DNA of 64,000 nucleotides. It comes from Polaromonas sp047303325. GTDB taxonomy: Bacteria; Pseudomonadota; Gammaproteobacteria; Burkholderiales; Burkholderiaceae_C. A model generated the notes under the pieces. That model ran no database searches. It had not been told where the DNA came from and saw only the letters and a list, made by a program, of their open reading frames with translations. A program made the position numbers and the translations under genes. The stretch is from positions 137,383 to 201,382 of the forward strand of contig NZ_JBKBEX010000005.1 of assembly GCF_047303325.1 (NCBI RefSeq), in the 5' to 3' direction. Positions within the stretch are counted from its first letter, which is position 1. Every line of letters starts with the position of its first letter. Below are positions 15,984-23,386 of the stretch, piece after piece.

Positions 15984-16946
15984 TCAGCCAAAATGGCCGA
16001 CCAAAATCAGCACCACGGTCAGCGTGACCAGGGCCAGCGCGGTGGACACCACCACGCTGGCGGTGATCAGCTCTTCGGCGACCTTGTAGCGCTGGGAAAA
16101 CAAAAACACATTCGCGCCTATCGGCAAGGCCGAGGCCACCACCATCACCGACATGGGCACGCCGCCCACGCCCAGCAAGCGGCACAGGCCGAATACCAGC
16201 AACGGGTGCAGCAGGTTCTTCACCCCGGCCAATGCCAGCGCCTGGCGCCAGTGTTCGCCCACGCGCGTGTTGGCCAGGGTCACGCCGACCAGCACCAGCG
16301 CCAGCGGGCCGAAAGCACCGGCCATGAGCTCCAGCGGTTTGTCGACGACGGCGGGAATGGTGAAACCGGTCTGCGCGAACAGCAGGCCGGCGATGATGGG
16401 CAGCGGCACCGGGTGCAGCAGCGCGTTTTTCACGGCCATCATCACGGTGGCCACCGGGTGCCGCGGCGTGGTGGTCACCTCGTCGCTGGTGCCCAGCTTT
16501 TGTTCATGGGCCACCGCGAGCTCCAGCACCACCGTGGCGCTGGTCAGCAGCACCAGCGAATGCACCGATACCAGCGTAAACAGCGTCACCAGCCCCTGGG
16601 GCCCGTACATCAGGCCTATCAGTGCGATGCCAATCATCACGGTATTGGAGAAAGTGTTGGCCAGCGCCAGCACGGCCGCGCGGCGGTTAAAGCCCTGCAC
16701 CAGCAGGGTGCCGCCAAAGAGCACGATGACCGCCAGGAAATAGGCCAGTACCGGCGTGAAATCAAGCTGCTCGACACGCACCCGGCTCATAGTGCGAAAC
16801 AGCAGCGCCGGCGTGAGCAGCAGAAAGATCAGGTTGGACAGGTCCTTGATGGCATTCGCCCTGATCCACTGCGCCCGGCCGGCGAGAAAACCCGCGGCAA
16901 TCAACAGCACAACCGGGAACAGGGACTCAAAGACAAGCTGGTTCAT
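15984..16946 (-). CDS. AEC family transporter
   Basis: A 320-residue membrane protein of the auxin efflux carrier (AEC) family, which in bacteria exports or imports organic acids such as malate or malonate. About ten helices are visible, with the duplicated FPVVLLIAAGFLAGR and LALAGVKNLLHPLLVFG segments and the N-domain motif NTFSNTVMIGI. I chose ATG 16946; a GTG seven codons earlier is also possible. Substrate cannot be told from sequence. It appears to be the first gene of a short unit with the DUF486 gene. Confidence 0.88.
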   Translation of the reverse strand: MNQLVFESLFPVVLLIAAGFLAGRAQWIRANAIKDLSNLIFLLLTPALLFRTMSRVRVEQLDFTPVLAYFLAVIVLFGGTLLVQGFNRRAAVLALANTFSNTVMIGIALIGLMYGPQGLVTLFTLVSVHSLVLLTSATVVLELAVAHEQKLGTSDEVTTTPRHPVATVMMAVKNALLHPVPLPIIAGLLFAQTGFTIPAVVDKPLELMAGAFGPLALVLVGVTLANTRVGEHWRQALALAGVKNLLHPLLVFGLCRLLGVGGVPMSVMVVASALPIGANVFLFSQRYKVAEELITASVVVSTALALVTLTVVLILVGHFG

Positions 16947-17006
16947 TGGCGCAATCTTAGCTTGCACGCCGTCGCACCATGCCCGGATCCTGCTCCCGGT
17001 ACCCTC

Positions 17007-19103
17007 TTAAAACGCCAGCTGCATTCCCACTTTCAGGCTGCGCCCCGGCAGCGGCGCCTTCGGGAACGCGGTGGTCGTCAACACCGAAGCCGCGCTGTAG
17101 GCGAGCTGGTTGGTCAGGTTGTCGACCTTGGCATACCAGAGGATGTTGCTGGCACCGGCCTTCATGCGGTAGGTGGCGGCCATGTTCCACAGCGTGTAGG
17201 CCGGGGTCGCGCGCTGGCCGTCGGCCACGCGGTTCTGCGCCATGGAATGGTCAAAGCCTATGCTGCTGCCCCAGGGCCCGCTGGCCCAAATGAGGCTGGC
17301 GCCCACACGCGCCGGCGCGATGCGCGGCAGCGGCTGGCCGTTGCTGAGGTTGGTGGCGCGCACCACATCACCGCGCAAGGCCAGGTCCACGCTGGACGCG
17401 CCTTCGAGCAGGCGGATGTTGCCGCTGGCTTCCAGGCCCACAAAACGCGCGCGCACGCCGGTGTAGGCGAACTCCGGCAGCAGCTTGTTGTCCGGGTCGT
17501 TGTCGTCCACGCCGTCGCCGTCCAGGTCGGCCGGGTTCAGTGCGCCGTTTTCCTGCCCGTATTGGTTGCCCGTGGCCAGCAAGCCTATGTAGTTCTTGAA
17601 GCGGTGCACATAGGCGTTGGCGTTGAAGCTGTTGGCGCCCGACTTCCAGTTGGCACCCACGTCCAGGCTGGTCGATTTTTCCTTGCCCAGGGTGGGGTCG
17701 CCGGTTTCCCAGGCCTTGGTCGCCACGTGCGGGCCCTGGGCGAAGAGTTCGTAGTCCTTGGGCGCGCGTTCGGTGTACGCGAGGTTGCTGGTCAGCTGCC
17801 AGCCCGGCGCCGCATTCCACAAGGCGCCCAGCGCATAGCTGTGCGGCGTGAAGTCGCGCGTCAAAGGCGCAAAACGCGCCACCAGCGGATTGCCCAGGGA
17901 CTCCACTTTCACCGACTCCAGCCGCCCGCCAAAACTCAGCTTGCCCCAGCTCGTGGCGTACTCCTCATAGGCGAACACGGCGTTCTGCGCGGTCTTGCTG
18001 TAGGGCGCGAAGGCCTCGGCGCCGTCGGCGGAAAAACGGTTGTTCTCGGACTGGAAGCCGACCAGGCCTTCGAGGTTGCCGATGCGCGCATGGCGCGCCT
18101 CCAGCCGCAAATCACTGCCCTTGTTTTTGAACACCGTGCCCGGGTTGGGGCCTTCAAACTCGGTGTGCTGGTAGTCGGTATGGCTCAGCTGGCCCTTCAC
18201 GCTCCGGATAAAACCGCCCAGGTCGCGCAGCTCACCTTCCAGCGCCACGCGGTTCGATTTCATGTCAATCGTCACGTCGTCTTCGGCCACCGTGCCGTAG
18301 TTGTTGCGGTAGGTGCTGACCGACGCACCCAGGTAGCCGTGGTCAAAAAACACCGAACCGCCGGCCGAGCCGCCGTGCACCTTGCTGCCCGAGTTGCAGA
18401 TGCGGTTGGTGATGGTGTTGATGCCGCCCTTGCCGCAGGCCAGGTCGGTGGGAACCTTCACGTCGCCGGTCTCGCGGTTGAACACGTCGACATGCAGGGC
18501 ATAACGGTTGTTGCCGCCTTCGAGCAACACGCCGCTGCTTTTTTCGCGGTTGCCGCTGGCCAGGCCCAGGTCGACCTTGCCGCCGACGCCACCTTTTTCA
18601 TCGAACAGCGGCTCACGCGGGATGCGGTTGTCGATCACATTGACCACGCCGCCCACCGCGCTGCCGCCGTAGAGCAAAGCGCCTGGGCCGCGCAGCACCT
18701 CGACGCGTTCGATGCTGATCGGGTCGCTGGTGACGGCATGGTCGTAGCTCAGGCTGGAGGCGTCCAGCGTCGCGCCGCCGTTGCCCAGGATGCGGATGCG
18801 GTCGCCGTCCAGGCCGCGGATGATGGGCCGGCTGGCGTTGGGCCCGAAGTAGGTGCTGCTCACGCCGGGCACGCCGTCCAGCGTTTCGCCCAGCGTCGTC
18901 TTGCTGCGCAGCAGCAGCCCGGCGCCCGAGTACTGCGCGGCCGGCGCGATCAGGTCTGTGGCGCCCAGCGGGTTGCCGGTGACGGTGACTTCCTTGAGGC
19001 TGGGGGCGGTAGCTGCTGCGGGGACGACGGCTTGGGCACTCGCCAGGCCGCAAGAAAGCGTTGCCGCGGCGCAGAGCGCGCGGCTGATAAAAGGTGGTTT
19101 CAT
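17007..19103 (-). CDS. TonB-dependent outer membrane receptor, probable zinc uptake (ZnuD-like)
   Basis: A 698-residue outer membrane receptor. It has a signal peptide ending in ASAQA (about residue 25), a TonB-box-like LKEVTVTGNPL, a plug domain with RPIIRGLDGDRIRILGNGG and VEVLRGPGALLYGGSAVGGVVNVID, and a 22-strand barrel ending in the aromatic-terminal KVGMQLAF. The pattern DGDRIRILGNG with a short Cys-containing loop (ACGKGGINTITNRICNSG) resembles ZnuD zinc receptors. It is the last gene of a series headed by a Zur-type regulator, which supports zinc as the ligand. Other metal complexes remain possible. Confidence 0.85.
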   Translation of the reverse strand: MKPPFISRALCAAATLSCGLASAQAVVPAAATAPSLKEVTVTGNPLGATDLIAPAAQYSGAGLLLRSKTTLGETLDGVPGVSSTYFGPNASRPIIRGLDGDRIRILGNGGATLDASSLSYDHAVTSDPISIERVEVLRGPGALLYGGSAVGGVVNVIDNRIPREPLFDEKGGVGGKVDLGLASGNREKSSGVLLEGGNNRYALHVDVFNRETGDVKVPTDLACGKGGINTITNRICNSGSKVHGGSAGGSVFFDHGYLGASVSTYRNNYGTVAEDDVTIDMKSNRVALEGELRDLGGFIRSVKGQLSHTDYQHTEFEGPNPGTVFKNKGSDLRLEARHARIGNLEGLVGFQSENNRFSADGAEAFAPYSKTAQNAVFAYEEYATSWGKLSFGGRLESVKVESLGNPLVARFAPLTRDFTPHSYALGALWNAAPGWQLTSNLAYTERAPKDYELFAQGPHVATKAWETGDPTLGKEKSTSLDVGANWKSGANSFNANAYVHRFKNYIGLLATGNQYGQENGALNPADLDGDGVDDNDPDNKLLPEFAYTGVRARFVGLEASGNIRLLEGASSVDLALRGDVVRATNLSNGQPLPRIAPARVGASLIWASGPWGSSIGFDHSMAQNRVADGQRATPAYTLWNMAATYRMKAGASNILWYAKVDNLTNQLAYSAASVLTTTAFPKAPLPGRSLKVGMQLAF

Positions 19104-19185
19104 GGTGACTCGCTGAATCGGGAAAACAAAAAGGCAAAGCTGCGCCCAGCCGGGCTGGCCGGCGCGAAGCTACTGGAGGGGAATT

Positions 19186-19626
19186 TCAGCGAGTGGAAGG
19201 CGGGCCGCGCGCGTCAAACAGCGCCGCCCAGCGGGCGAGCGCTTCGCCGCGGGAGATATCAAAAACTGCGTTGGAGAGCACCAGTGGCAGGCTCAGCATG
19301 GGCAGCGCAGGCGCCGCCTGGCCGTGGCTGGCCTGGTCGAACAGGCGGCAGTCCGAATCGCCGTCATGCGAGGAAAACAGCGAGGCCAGCCATCCGCCAC
19401 CCGCCTCCTCTTCTTCTTCGACATGCGCAGGAGCGGAGTGTTCCTGGTGATGGCCGTCTTGATGCACATGCGAATGGGAATGAATGTGCGCCTGCGGGCC
19501 GTGCACCACGCCGTGCATCAGCCCCAGCAGCTGCGCCAGCAAAAGCGCGGCTACCAACAACAGCCAAGGCAAGGCCGGTGAAGTGCTGAACCGGGAGCCC
19601 TTGCGTTTACTTGACGCTGGTGGCAT
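19186..19626 (-). CDS. His-rich membrane-anchored protein, DUF2946-like
   Basis: About 146 residues. A basic N terminus is followed by one hydrophobic segment (PWLLLVAALLLAQLLGL), then a metal-binding-looking stretch rich in His (HIHSHSHVHQDGHHQEHS) with acidic residues, then CRLFDQASHG and an ending in ARGPP, which is the usual tail of DUF2946 proteins. Such small proteins are found next to TonB receptors and metal transport genes. The His cluster suggests zinc binding in the periplasm. The start is uncertain: ATG 19626 overlaps the DUF3299 gene by 20 bases; an ATG at 19662 would overlap more. Confidence 0.7.
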   Translation of the reverse strand: MPPASSKRKGSRFSTSPALPWLLLVAALLLAQLLGLMHGVVHGPQAHIHSHSHVHQDGHHQEHSAPAHVEEEEEAGGGWLASLFSSHDGDSDCRLFDQASHGQAAPALPMLSLPLVLSNAVFDISRGEALARWAALFDARGPPSTR

Positions 19627-20182
19627 CCGTGATGCGGTAGTAGAGGCCGTAGGCGTCGTCATTGAGGACCAGGAAACGCCCTTCCACCACCACCGGCTCC
19701 ATGCTGTACTTCACCGGCGTCTTGGTCTTGACCTCGACCATGCTCTCGGGCCCGCCCGGCAGGCAGAAGGCGCAGGTCAGCGGCACCGAGGACAGCAGGA
19801 AATGTTTTTGTTTTTCGCCCGGGTCCAGCGGCATCATGAAACCCTGGATGCGCTGGGTTTTCTGGTTCAGCGCCATCTGGTCCAGGGTGAAGACCGGCAG
19901 GATGCGGTTTTTCTCGTTTTTGGTTTTCACCGCCGTCAGCACCGACCAGGGCACCACGTCGCCGCGGGCCGAGAGCGGCGGAAACGGGCTGTTGGCACCA
20001 TGCACACCCGCACCCTGGCCTACCGGCAGGTCAAAACCCGGGCCCGCGACAGCAGCGGCCGGCTTGGCGCCGCCCGCCACCGGTGAAGACAGGGTCTGCG
20101 CCTGCAGGCTTGCGACGGCGAAGGACAGGCCGCAGGCCAGCGCGAAGGCGCGGCTCAGGCAATTGCGAAGGATGGGGTTCAT
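19607..20182 (-). CDS. DUF3299 family periplasmic protein
   Basis: A 191-residue secreted protein with a signal peptide cut after SLQA (about residue 28). The mature part carries the DUF3299 core: VPWSVLTAVKTK, QRIQGFMMPLDPGEKQKHFLLSSVPLTCAFCLPGGPESMVEV, with a CAFC cysteine pair, and YRITDA at the end. ATG 20182 has AGGAG six bases upstream. DUF3299 proteins are repeatedly linked to MacB/LolD-type ABC transporters, as here. A role as periplasmic partner or metal-binding factor of that transporter is inferred. Confidence 0.88.
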   Translation of the reverse strand: MNPILRNCLSRAFALACGLSFAVASLQAQTLSSPVAGGAKPAAAVAGPGFDLPVGQGAGVHGANSPFPPLSARGDVVPWSVLTAVKTKNEKNRILPVFTLDQMALNQKTQRIQGFMMPLDPGEKQKHFLLSSVPLTCAFCLPGGPESMVEVKTKTPVKYSMEPVVVEGRFLVLNDDAYGLYYRITDATSVK

Positions 20183-20234
20183 GCGGGACTCCTGCAGGTG
20201 TGGCACCGGTTCAGGCCTGGGCGGTTCGCCAGGC

Positions 20235-20528
20235 TCAGTGAACGTGTTTCATGCCGCAGTATTTGCCGACGGCCAGCCCTTTGCAAGCGGCTTGCAGCTC
20301 TTTTTCGCAAACTTCGTCTTTTTTGCCCGATTCCAGGCACTTGGCCGCGCCTTCGTGGGCGGCGGCCATGGCACGGTGGCGCTGGATGTCTTCCTTGGTT
20401 TCCTTGCTGTCCTTGTCGTCGTGCTGCGCGTAGGCTATCGAAAAACTGGCGCTGAGTACCACCGCGGCAATGGCGGCCAGCACGGGCGACACGGAGAGGA
20501 AAGTCTTGAGGGAACGGACGCTGGTCAT
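20235..20528 (-). CDS. Small periplasmic Cys/His protein of the zinc cluster
   Basis: A 97-residue protein with a signal peptide ending AYAQ (about residue 35). The mature part is charged and contains four cysteines (AKCLES, DEVCEK, AACKG, KYCGM) and a C-terminal MKHVH, so it could bind metal or form two disulfides. ATG 20528 follows AAGG. It begins eight bases after the permease stop. I do not recognise a named family. Its position corresponds to the small putative metallochaperone present in comparable zinc-regulated clusters. Confidence 0.75.
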   Translation of the reverse strand: MTSVRSLKTFLSVSPVLAAIAAVVLSASFSIAYAQHDDKDSKETKEDIQRHRAMAAAHEGAAKCLESGKKDEVCEKELQAACKGLAVGKYCGMKHVH

Positions 20529-20535
20529 AAACAGA

Positions 20536-21738
20536 TTACCTTGATTGGAGAAGTTCAAACACACTGACCCGGTAGGCCTCCCAGGCGGGTAGCAGCGCGG
20601 ACGCCAGCGCCACCCCCAGGGCCAGTACCGGCACGCTTACCAGTTCGATCGGCCAGGACACGGCGCCGATCAACACGGATTTTTCCAGCTGCAACGCCCA
20701 GCCCAGCAAGGCTGTCAGCCCCTGGCCCGCCAGCACGCCCAGCAGCGTGGCCAGCAAGGCCAGCCACAAGGCTTCGCACAGCAGCAGGCCGGCCACCTTG
20801 CCCGGCGGCGCGCCCAGCATGCGCAGCAGCGCCAGGTCGGCCCGGCGCTCGCGCACCGCGCCCCACAGCGCGATGAACACGCTCAGGCCGGCCGTGAGCA
20901 GCAGCACGCCGGCCAGCGCGCGCAGCACGTCGGTGCCCACGCCCACCATGCTCAGCAGGCGCGTGATCTCCAGCGCCGGCGCGGCGGCCTGCATCTCGGT
21001 GCTGCTGTTGATGTAGCGCGGAAAGGTCACCGCCGCCAGCGGCGTCTTGTACTGGATCAGCGCCAGCGTGATTTCGCGGTCCTCCTCCAGCACCTTGCGG
21101 TCGTCGTCGTCCAGCGCGGTGTCGGTCTCATGCACCTGCCAGACCGACTCGGTGGCCGTCAGCACCAGGCGGTCCAGCACCGTCCGGCTGGGCGCCAGCA
21201 CGCCGGACACCACATAGGGGCTGAGCTTGTGTTCCTCGCCTCCGCCGCCCAGGCCGTGCGTGCCGGTGAAGCTGTCGCCCACTTTCAGGCCGGTCTGCCG
21301 CGCCACCTGCGCGCCTATCACCGCCTGCATGGGCTTGGCCCACAGCGTGCCCTGGGCCAGTTTCGCCTCGTAGTGGCTGATGTAGTCGGGCGTGGTGCCC
21401 ACGATGCGAAAGCCGCGAAAGCTGTCGCCCAGGCTGATGGGGATGATCTTGGCGACCTGGGGATGTTTTTCGAGCTCCTTCACTGCGGCCAGCGGCACAT
21501 TTCCGGTCGGCACGTCGAGGTGGAACACCCCCGAAAGAATCAGCTGCATGGGGCTGCCCTTGGCGCCCACGACCACGTCGATGCCGGCCAGGTCGCGGTC
21601 AAAAGCCTGGTTGATCTGGTGGCCCACCAGCAGCAGGAAGGTGATGGACGCCAGCCCCAGCGTGAGCAGCAGCAGGTTGAGCGCCGCGGCCAGCGGACGC
21701 GACCACAGGTATCGCCAGGCGAAAACAATCGTCTTCAT
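20536..21738 (-). CDS. ABC transporter permease, FtsX/MacB type
   Basis: A 400-residue permease with the type VII ABC layout: one N-terminal helix (LNLLLLTLGLASITFLLLVG), a large periplasmic domain (about residues 45-265), then three C-terminal helices (GVLLLTAGLSVFIALWG, LLLCEALWLALLATLLGVLAG, VPVLALGVALASALLPAW). Such permeases perform mechanotransmission or lipoprotein or substrate extrusion rather than classical import. The start overlaps the ATPase stop by four bases. Its location behind zur argues for a function during zinc starvation; the substrate is unknown. Confidence 0.88.
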   Translation of the reverse strand: MKTIVFAWRYLWSRPLAAALNLLLLTLGLASITFLLLVGHQINQAFDRDLAGIDVVVGAKGSPMQLILSGVFHLDVPTGNVPLAAVKELEKHPQVAKIIPISLGDSFRGFRIVGTTPDYISHYEAKLAQGTLWAKPMQAVIGAQVARQTGLKVGDSFTGTHGLGGGGEEHKLSPYVVSGVLAPSRTVLDRLVLTATESVWQVHETDTALDDDDRKVLEEDREITLALIQYKTPLAAVTFPRYINSSTEMQAAAPALEITRLLSMVGVGTDVLRALAGVLLLTAGLSVFIALWGAVRERRADLALLRMLGAPPGKVAGLLLCEALWLALLATLLGVLAGQGLTALLGWALQLEKSVLIGAVSWPIELVSVPVLALGVALASALLPAWEAYRVSVFELLQSR

Positions 21739-22391
21739 GGCTGGCGGCGCCCCAGTTGCAAGGCCTTGAGGCCTTTTTCATCCTTGAAGAATTCGGCCAC
21801 GCGGGCGTCGTGCGTGGCAATCACCAGCGTCGCGCCCTGCCGCTGCGCCGTCGCCCGCAGCAAGTCCAGCGACGCGGCGGCGGCCTCGTCGTCCAGGCTG
21901 GCCGTCGGTTCGTCGGCCAGGATCACCTGGGGCTTGAGCAGCACCGCGCGCGCCAGCGCCACACGCTGCGCCTGGCCGCCCGAGAGCTGCGCCGGCTTGC
22001 GCTGCGCCAGCGCCTGCACATCCAGCGCGGCCAGCGCTTCGGCAATGCGGGCCTCATCGCCCGGCCGGCCCGCGGCCCACTGCGCCATGGCCAGGTTGCC
22101 ATGCACCGTGAGCGCGGCGCTCAAATGCAGTTTTTGCGGCAGAAAACCTATGGTGGCGGCGCGCCAGGCATCGCCCGCGACCTTGCCCAGCGCCTTCATG
22201 GCTTGGCCCGCCACCGTGATCTCGCCCTGGTCGGGCGCCAGCAAACCGGCGGCCAGCGCCAGCCAGGTCGACTTGCCCGAACCCGACGCGCCGCGCAGCA
22301 GCAGCACGCCGCCCTGGGCCACGTCCACGTCCTCGAAACGAAGCTCGGGGCCCTTGGGGTAGCGGTACGAGAGTTGGCGCGTGCCGATCAT
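21735..22391 (-). CDS. ABC transporter ATP-binding protein, LolD/MacB type
   Basis: A 218-residue ATPase with Walker A GASGSGKST, Q-loop GFLPQKLHL, signature LSGGQAQRVALARA, Walker B VILADEPTASLD and the H-loop ATHDARV. Length and signature match LolD/MacB-type partners of FtsX-like permeases. ATG 22391 overlaps the zur stop by four bases and the ATPase stop overlaps the permease start by four bases, so zur, ATPase and permease are translationally coupled. Confidence 0.92.
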   Translation of the reverse strand: MIGTRQLSYRYPKGPELRFEDVDVAQGGVLLLRGASGSGKSTWLALAAGLLAPDQGEITVAGQAMKALGKVAGDAWRAATIGFLPQKLHLSAALTVHGNLAMAQWAAGRPGDEARIAEALAALDVQALAQRKPAQLSGGQAQRVALARAVLLKPQVILADEPTASLDDEAAAASLDLLRATAQRQGATLVIATHDARVAEFFKDEKGLKALQLGRRQP

Positions 22392-22903
22392 GAGGCGGCC
22401 GCACCCGATGCGGAGGTGGCGCAGTCGGCGCACACGCCGCGTACCGCGAAGTCCATGCTCATGCCCTGGTAGCCCAGGGCTTTCAAAGCTTCCAGCGCGG
22501 TCTGTGCGGCACGCTCCAGGTCCTTGGCGCTGGCCTTGAGCGCGCCCGAAGAGGTACCGGCCAGCGCGCCCGCCAGCGGGCTGTCGCGGTGGCAGCTCTG
22601 GCATTCAAAGTGCGGGATCGCATGCACGCTGCTGGGCATGGCCTGGTAGCGCCGCACACGCTTGGCATCGACCCGGCACAGCAACAACCCCACCTGCGTG
22701 AGCCGGTCTATCAGGCGGTACAGCGTGACGCGATCCAGGGCCTCCTCGGCATCGCCGGCCAGCGCCGCTTGCAGCTGCGCGTGGGTGTAGCTGGTGTCGG
22801 GGTGCGCCAGCAACCAGCCCAGCACCAGTCGCGCTGCCACAGTGCGGCGCAGGCCGTGGGCGGAAAGCAGGGTGTCTATGGGGTCGGCCGGACGGTCAGT
22901 CAT
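22388..22903 (-). CDS. zur: Fur family transcriptional regulator, probable Zur
   Basis: A 171-residue Fur-fold repressor. The winged helix includes VAARLVLGWLLAHPDTSYTHAQL and RVTLYRLIDRLTQVGLL. The metal regions are HFECQSCHRD and a C-terminal GVCADC, giving the two CxxC zinc-structural pairs. A proline/alanine-rich insert is present between them. I call it Zur rather than Fur because of the coupled zinc-type transport genes and the linked receptor. It is the first gene of the series and probably autoregulates through the dyad 51 bases upstream. Confidence 0.82.
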   Translation of the reverse strand: MTDRPADPIDTLLSAHGLRRTVAARLVLGWLLAHPDTSYTHAQLQAALAGDAEEALDRVTLYRLIDRLTQVGLLLCRVDAKRVRRYQAMPSSVHAIPHFECQSCHRDSPLAGALAGTSSGALKASAKDLERAAQTALEALKALGYQGMSMDFAVRGVCADCATSASGAAAS

Positions 22904-22953
22904 GGGGAAAGGAGGCTGGGGCGCAGTTTTTGAAGTGTTGCGGCTTTTTAGCT

Positions 22954-22986
22954 AACGCAATCGAGTTGCATTATTACCGCAATTGC
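22954..22986. promoter_or_regulatory. Candidate Zur operator upstream of the zinc cluster
   Basis: A near-perfect 19-base inverted repeat at 22954-22972 (AACGCAA-tcgag-TTGCATT, six of seven positions symmetric) is followed seven bases later by the palindrome GCAATTGC (22979-22986). The DNA here is AT-richer than its surroundings. It lies 51-83 bases before the zur start. Confidence 0.45.
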
Positions 22987-23031
22987 CCCCCGTTTCCGCT
23001 CCGGCTTTGTAAAGCTGCCGAATTTCGGACT

Positions 23032-23301
23032 TCAGTCCTGGTAGGGCTCGTGGCTTCTGGGCGCCAGGGGCAGTTGCTCGTCCAGCGACTGGCGGTAGCG
23101 CAGGCAGCCCTGCAAAAACTGCGGCCAGTCGGGCACCACGGGCAGCGGATCCGACTTCTCCGGCAGCAGCGACCACAGCGCGGGATGGTGCCAGCACAGC
23201 TCGTGCCGTGTGCTGTCGCGATGCTCGCGAATGCCTTGGCGCAAGCGCTTCACTTCAGCGATCAGCTGTTCACGCGACAAGCTTTCAAGGTCCGCGTCCA
23301 T
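23032..23301 (-). CDS. Conserved small hypothetical protein
   Basis: An 89-residue acidic/basic soluble protein: an N-terminal charged helix (ADLESLSREQLIAEVKRLRQGIREHRDS) then HELCWHHPALWSLLPEK and LRYRQSLDEQLP. No signal peptide or membrane segment. ATG 23301 has GGAGG four bases upstream. I do not recognise a functional family; the helix resembles a short coiled coil, and the Cys-x-His-His could bind metal. Two inverted repeats lie directly upstream. It stands alone between zur and a monooxygenase. Confidence 0.75.
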   Translation of the reverse strand: MDADLESLSREQLIAEVKRLRQGIREHRDSTRHELCWHHPALWSLLPEKSDPLPVVPDWPQFLQGCLRYRQSLDEQLPLAPRSHEPYQD

Positions 23302-23312
23302 GATGCCTCCGT

Positions 23313-23346
23313 AACATGACATGTTGAGGGTGAACGAACACCCTCA
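23313..23346. promoter_or_regulatory. Two adjacent inverted repeats upstream of the small hypothetical gene
   Basis: The first is a perfect dyad AACATG-A-CATGTT (23313-23325). Sharing its last base, a second perfect dyad follows, TGAGGGTG-N6-CACCCTCA (23325-23346). The second could be the end-of-transcript hairpin of the monooxygenase gene but lacks a U run; both could be operators for the gene starting at 23301. Confidence 0.45.
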
Positions 23347-23386
23347 TCATAGGCACCGCCGAAAGTGCCTGCATGCATGAAGCGTG

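Noticed and set aside
15957..19589. A 1210-codon open frame on the plus strand opposite the AEC and TonB receptor genes
   Set aside because: Low-complexity antisense translation of recognised genes; no family similarity.
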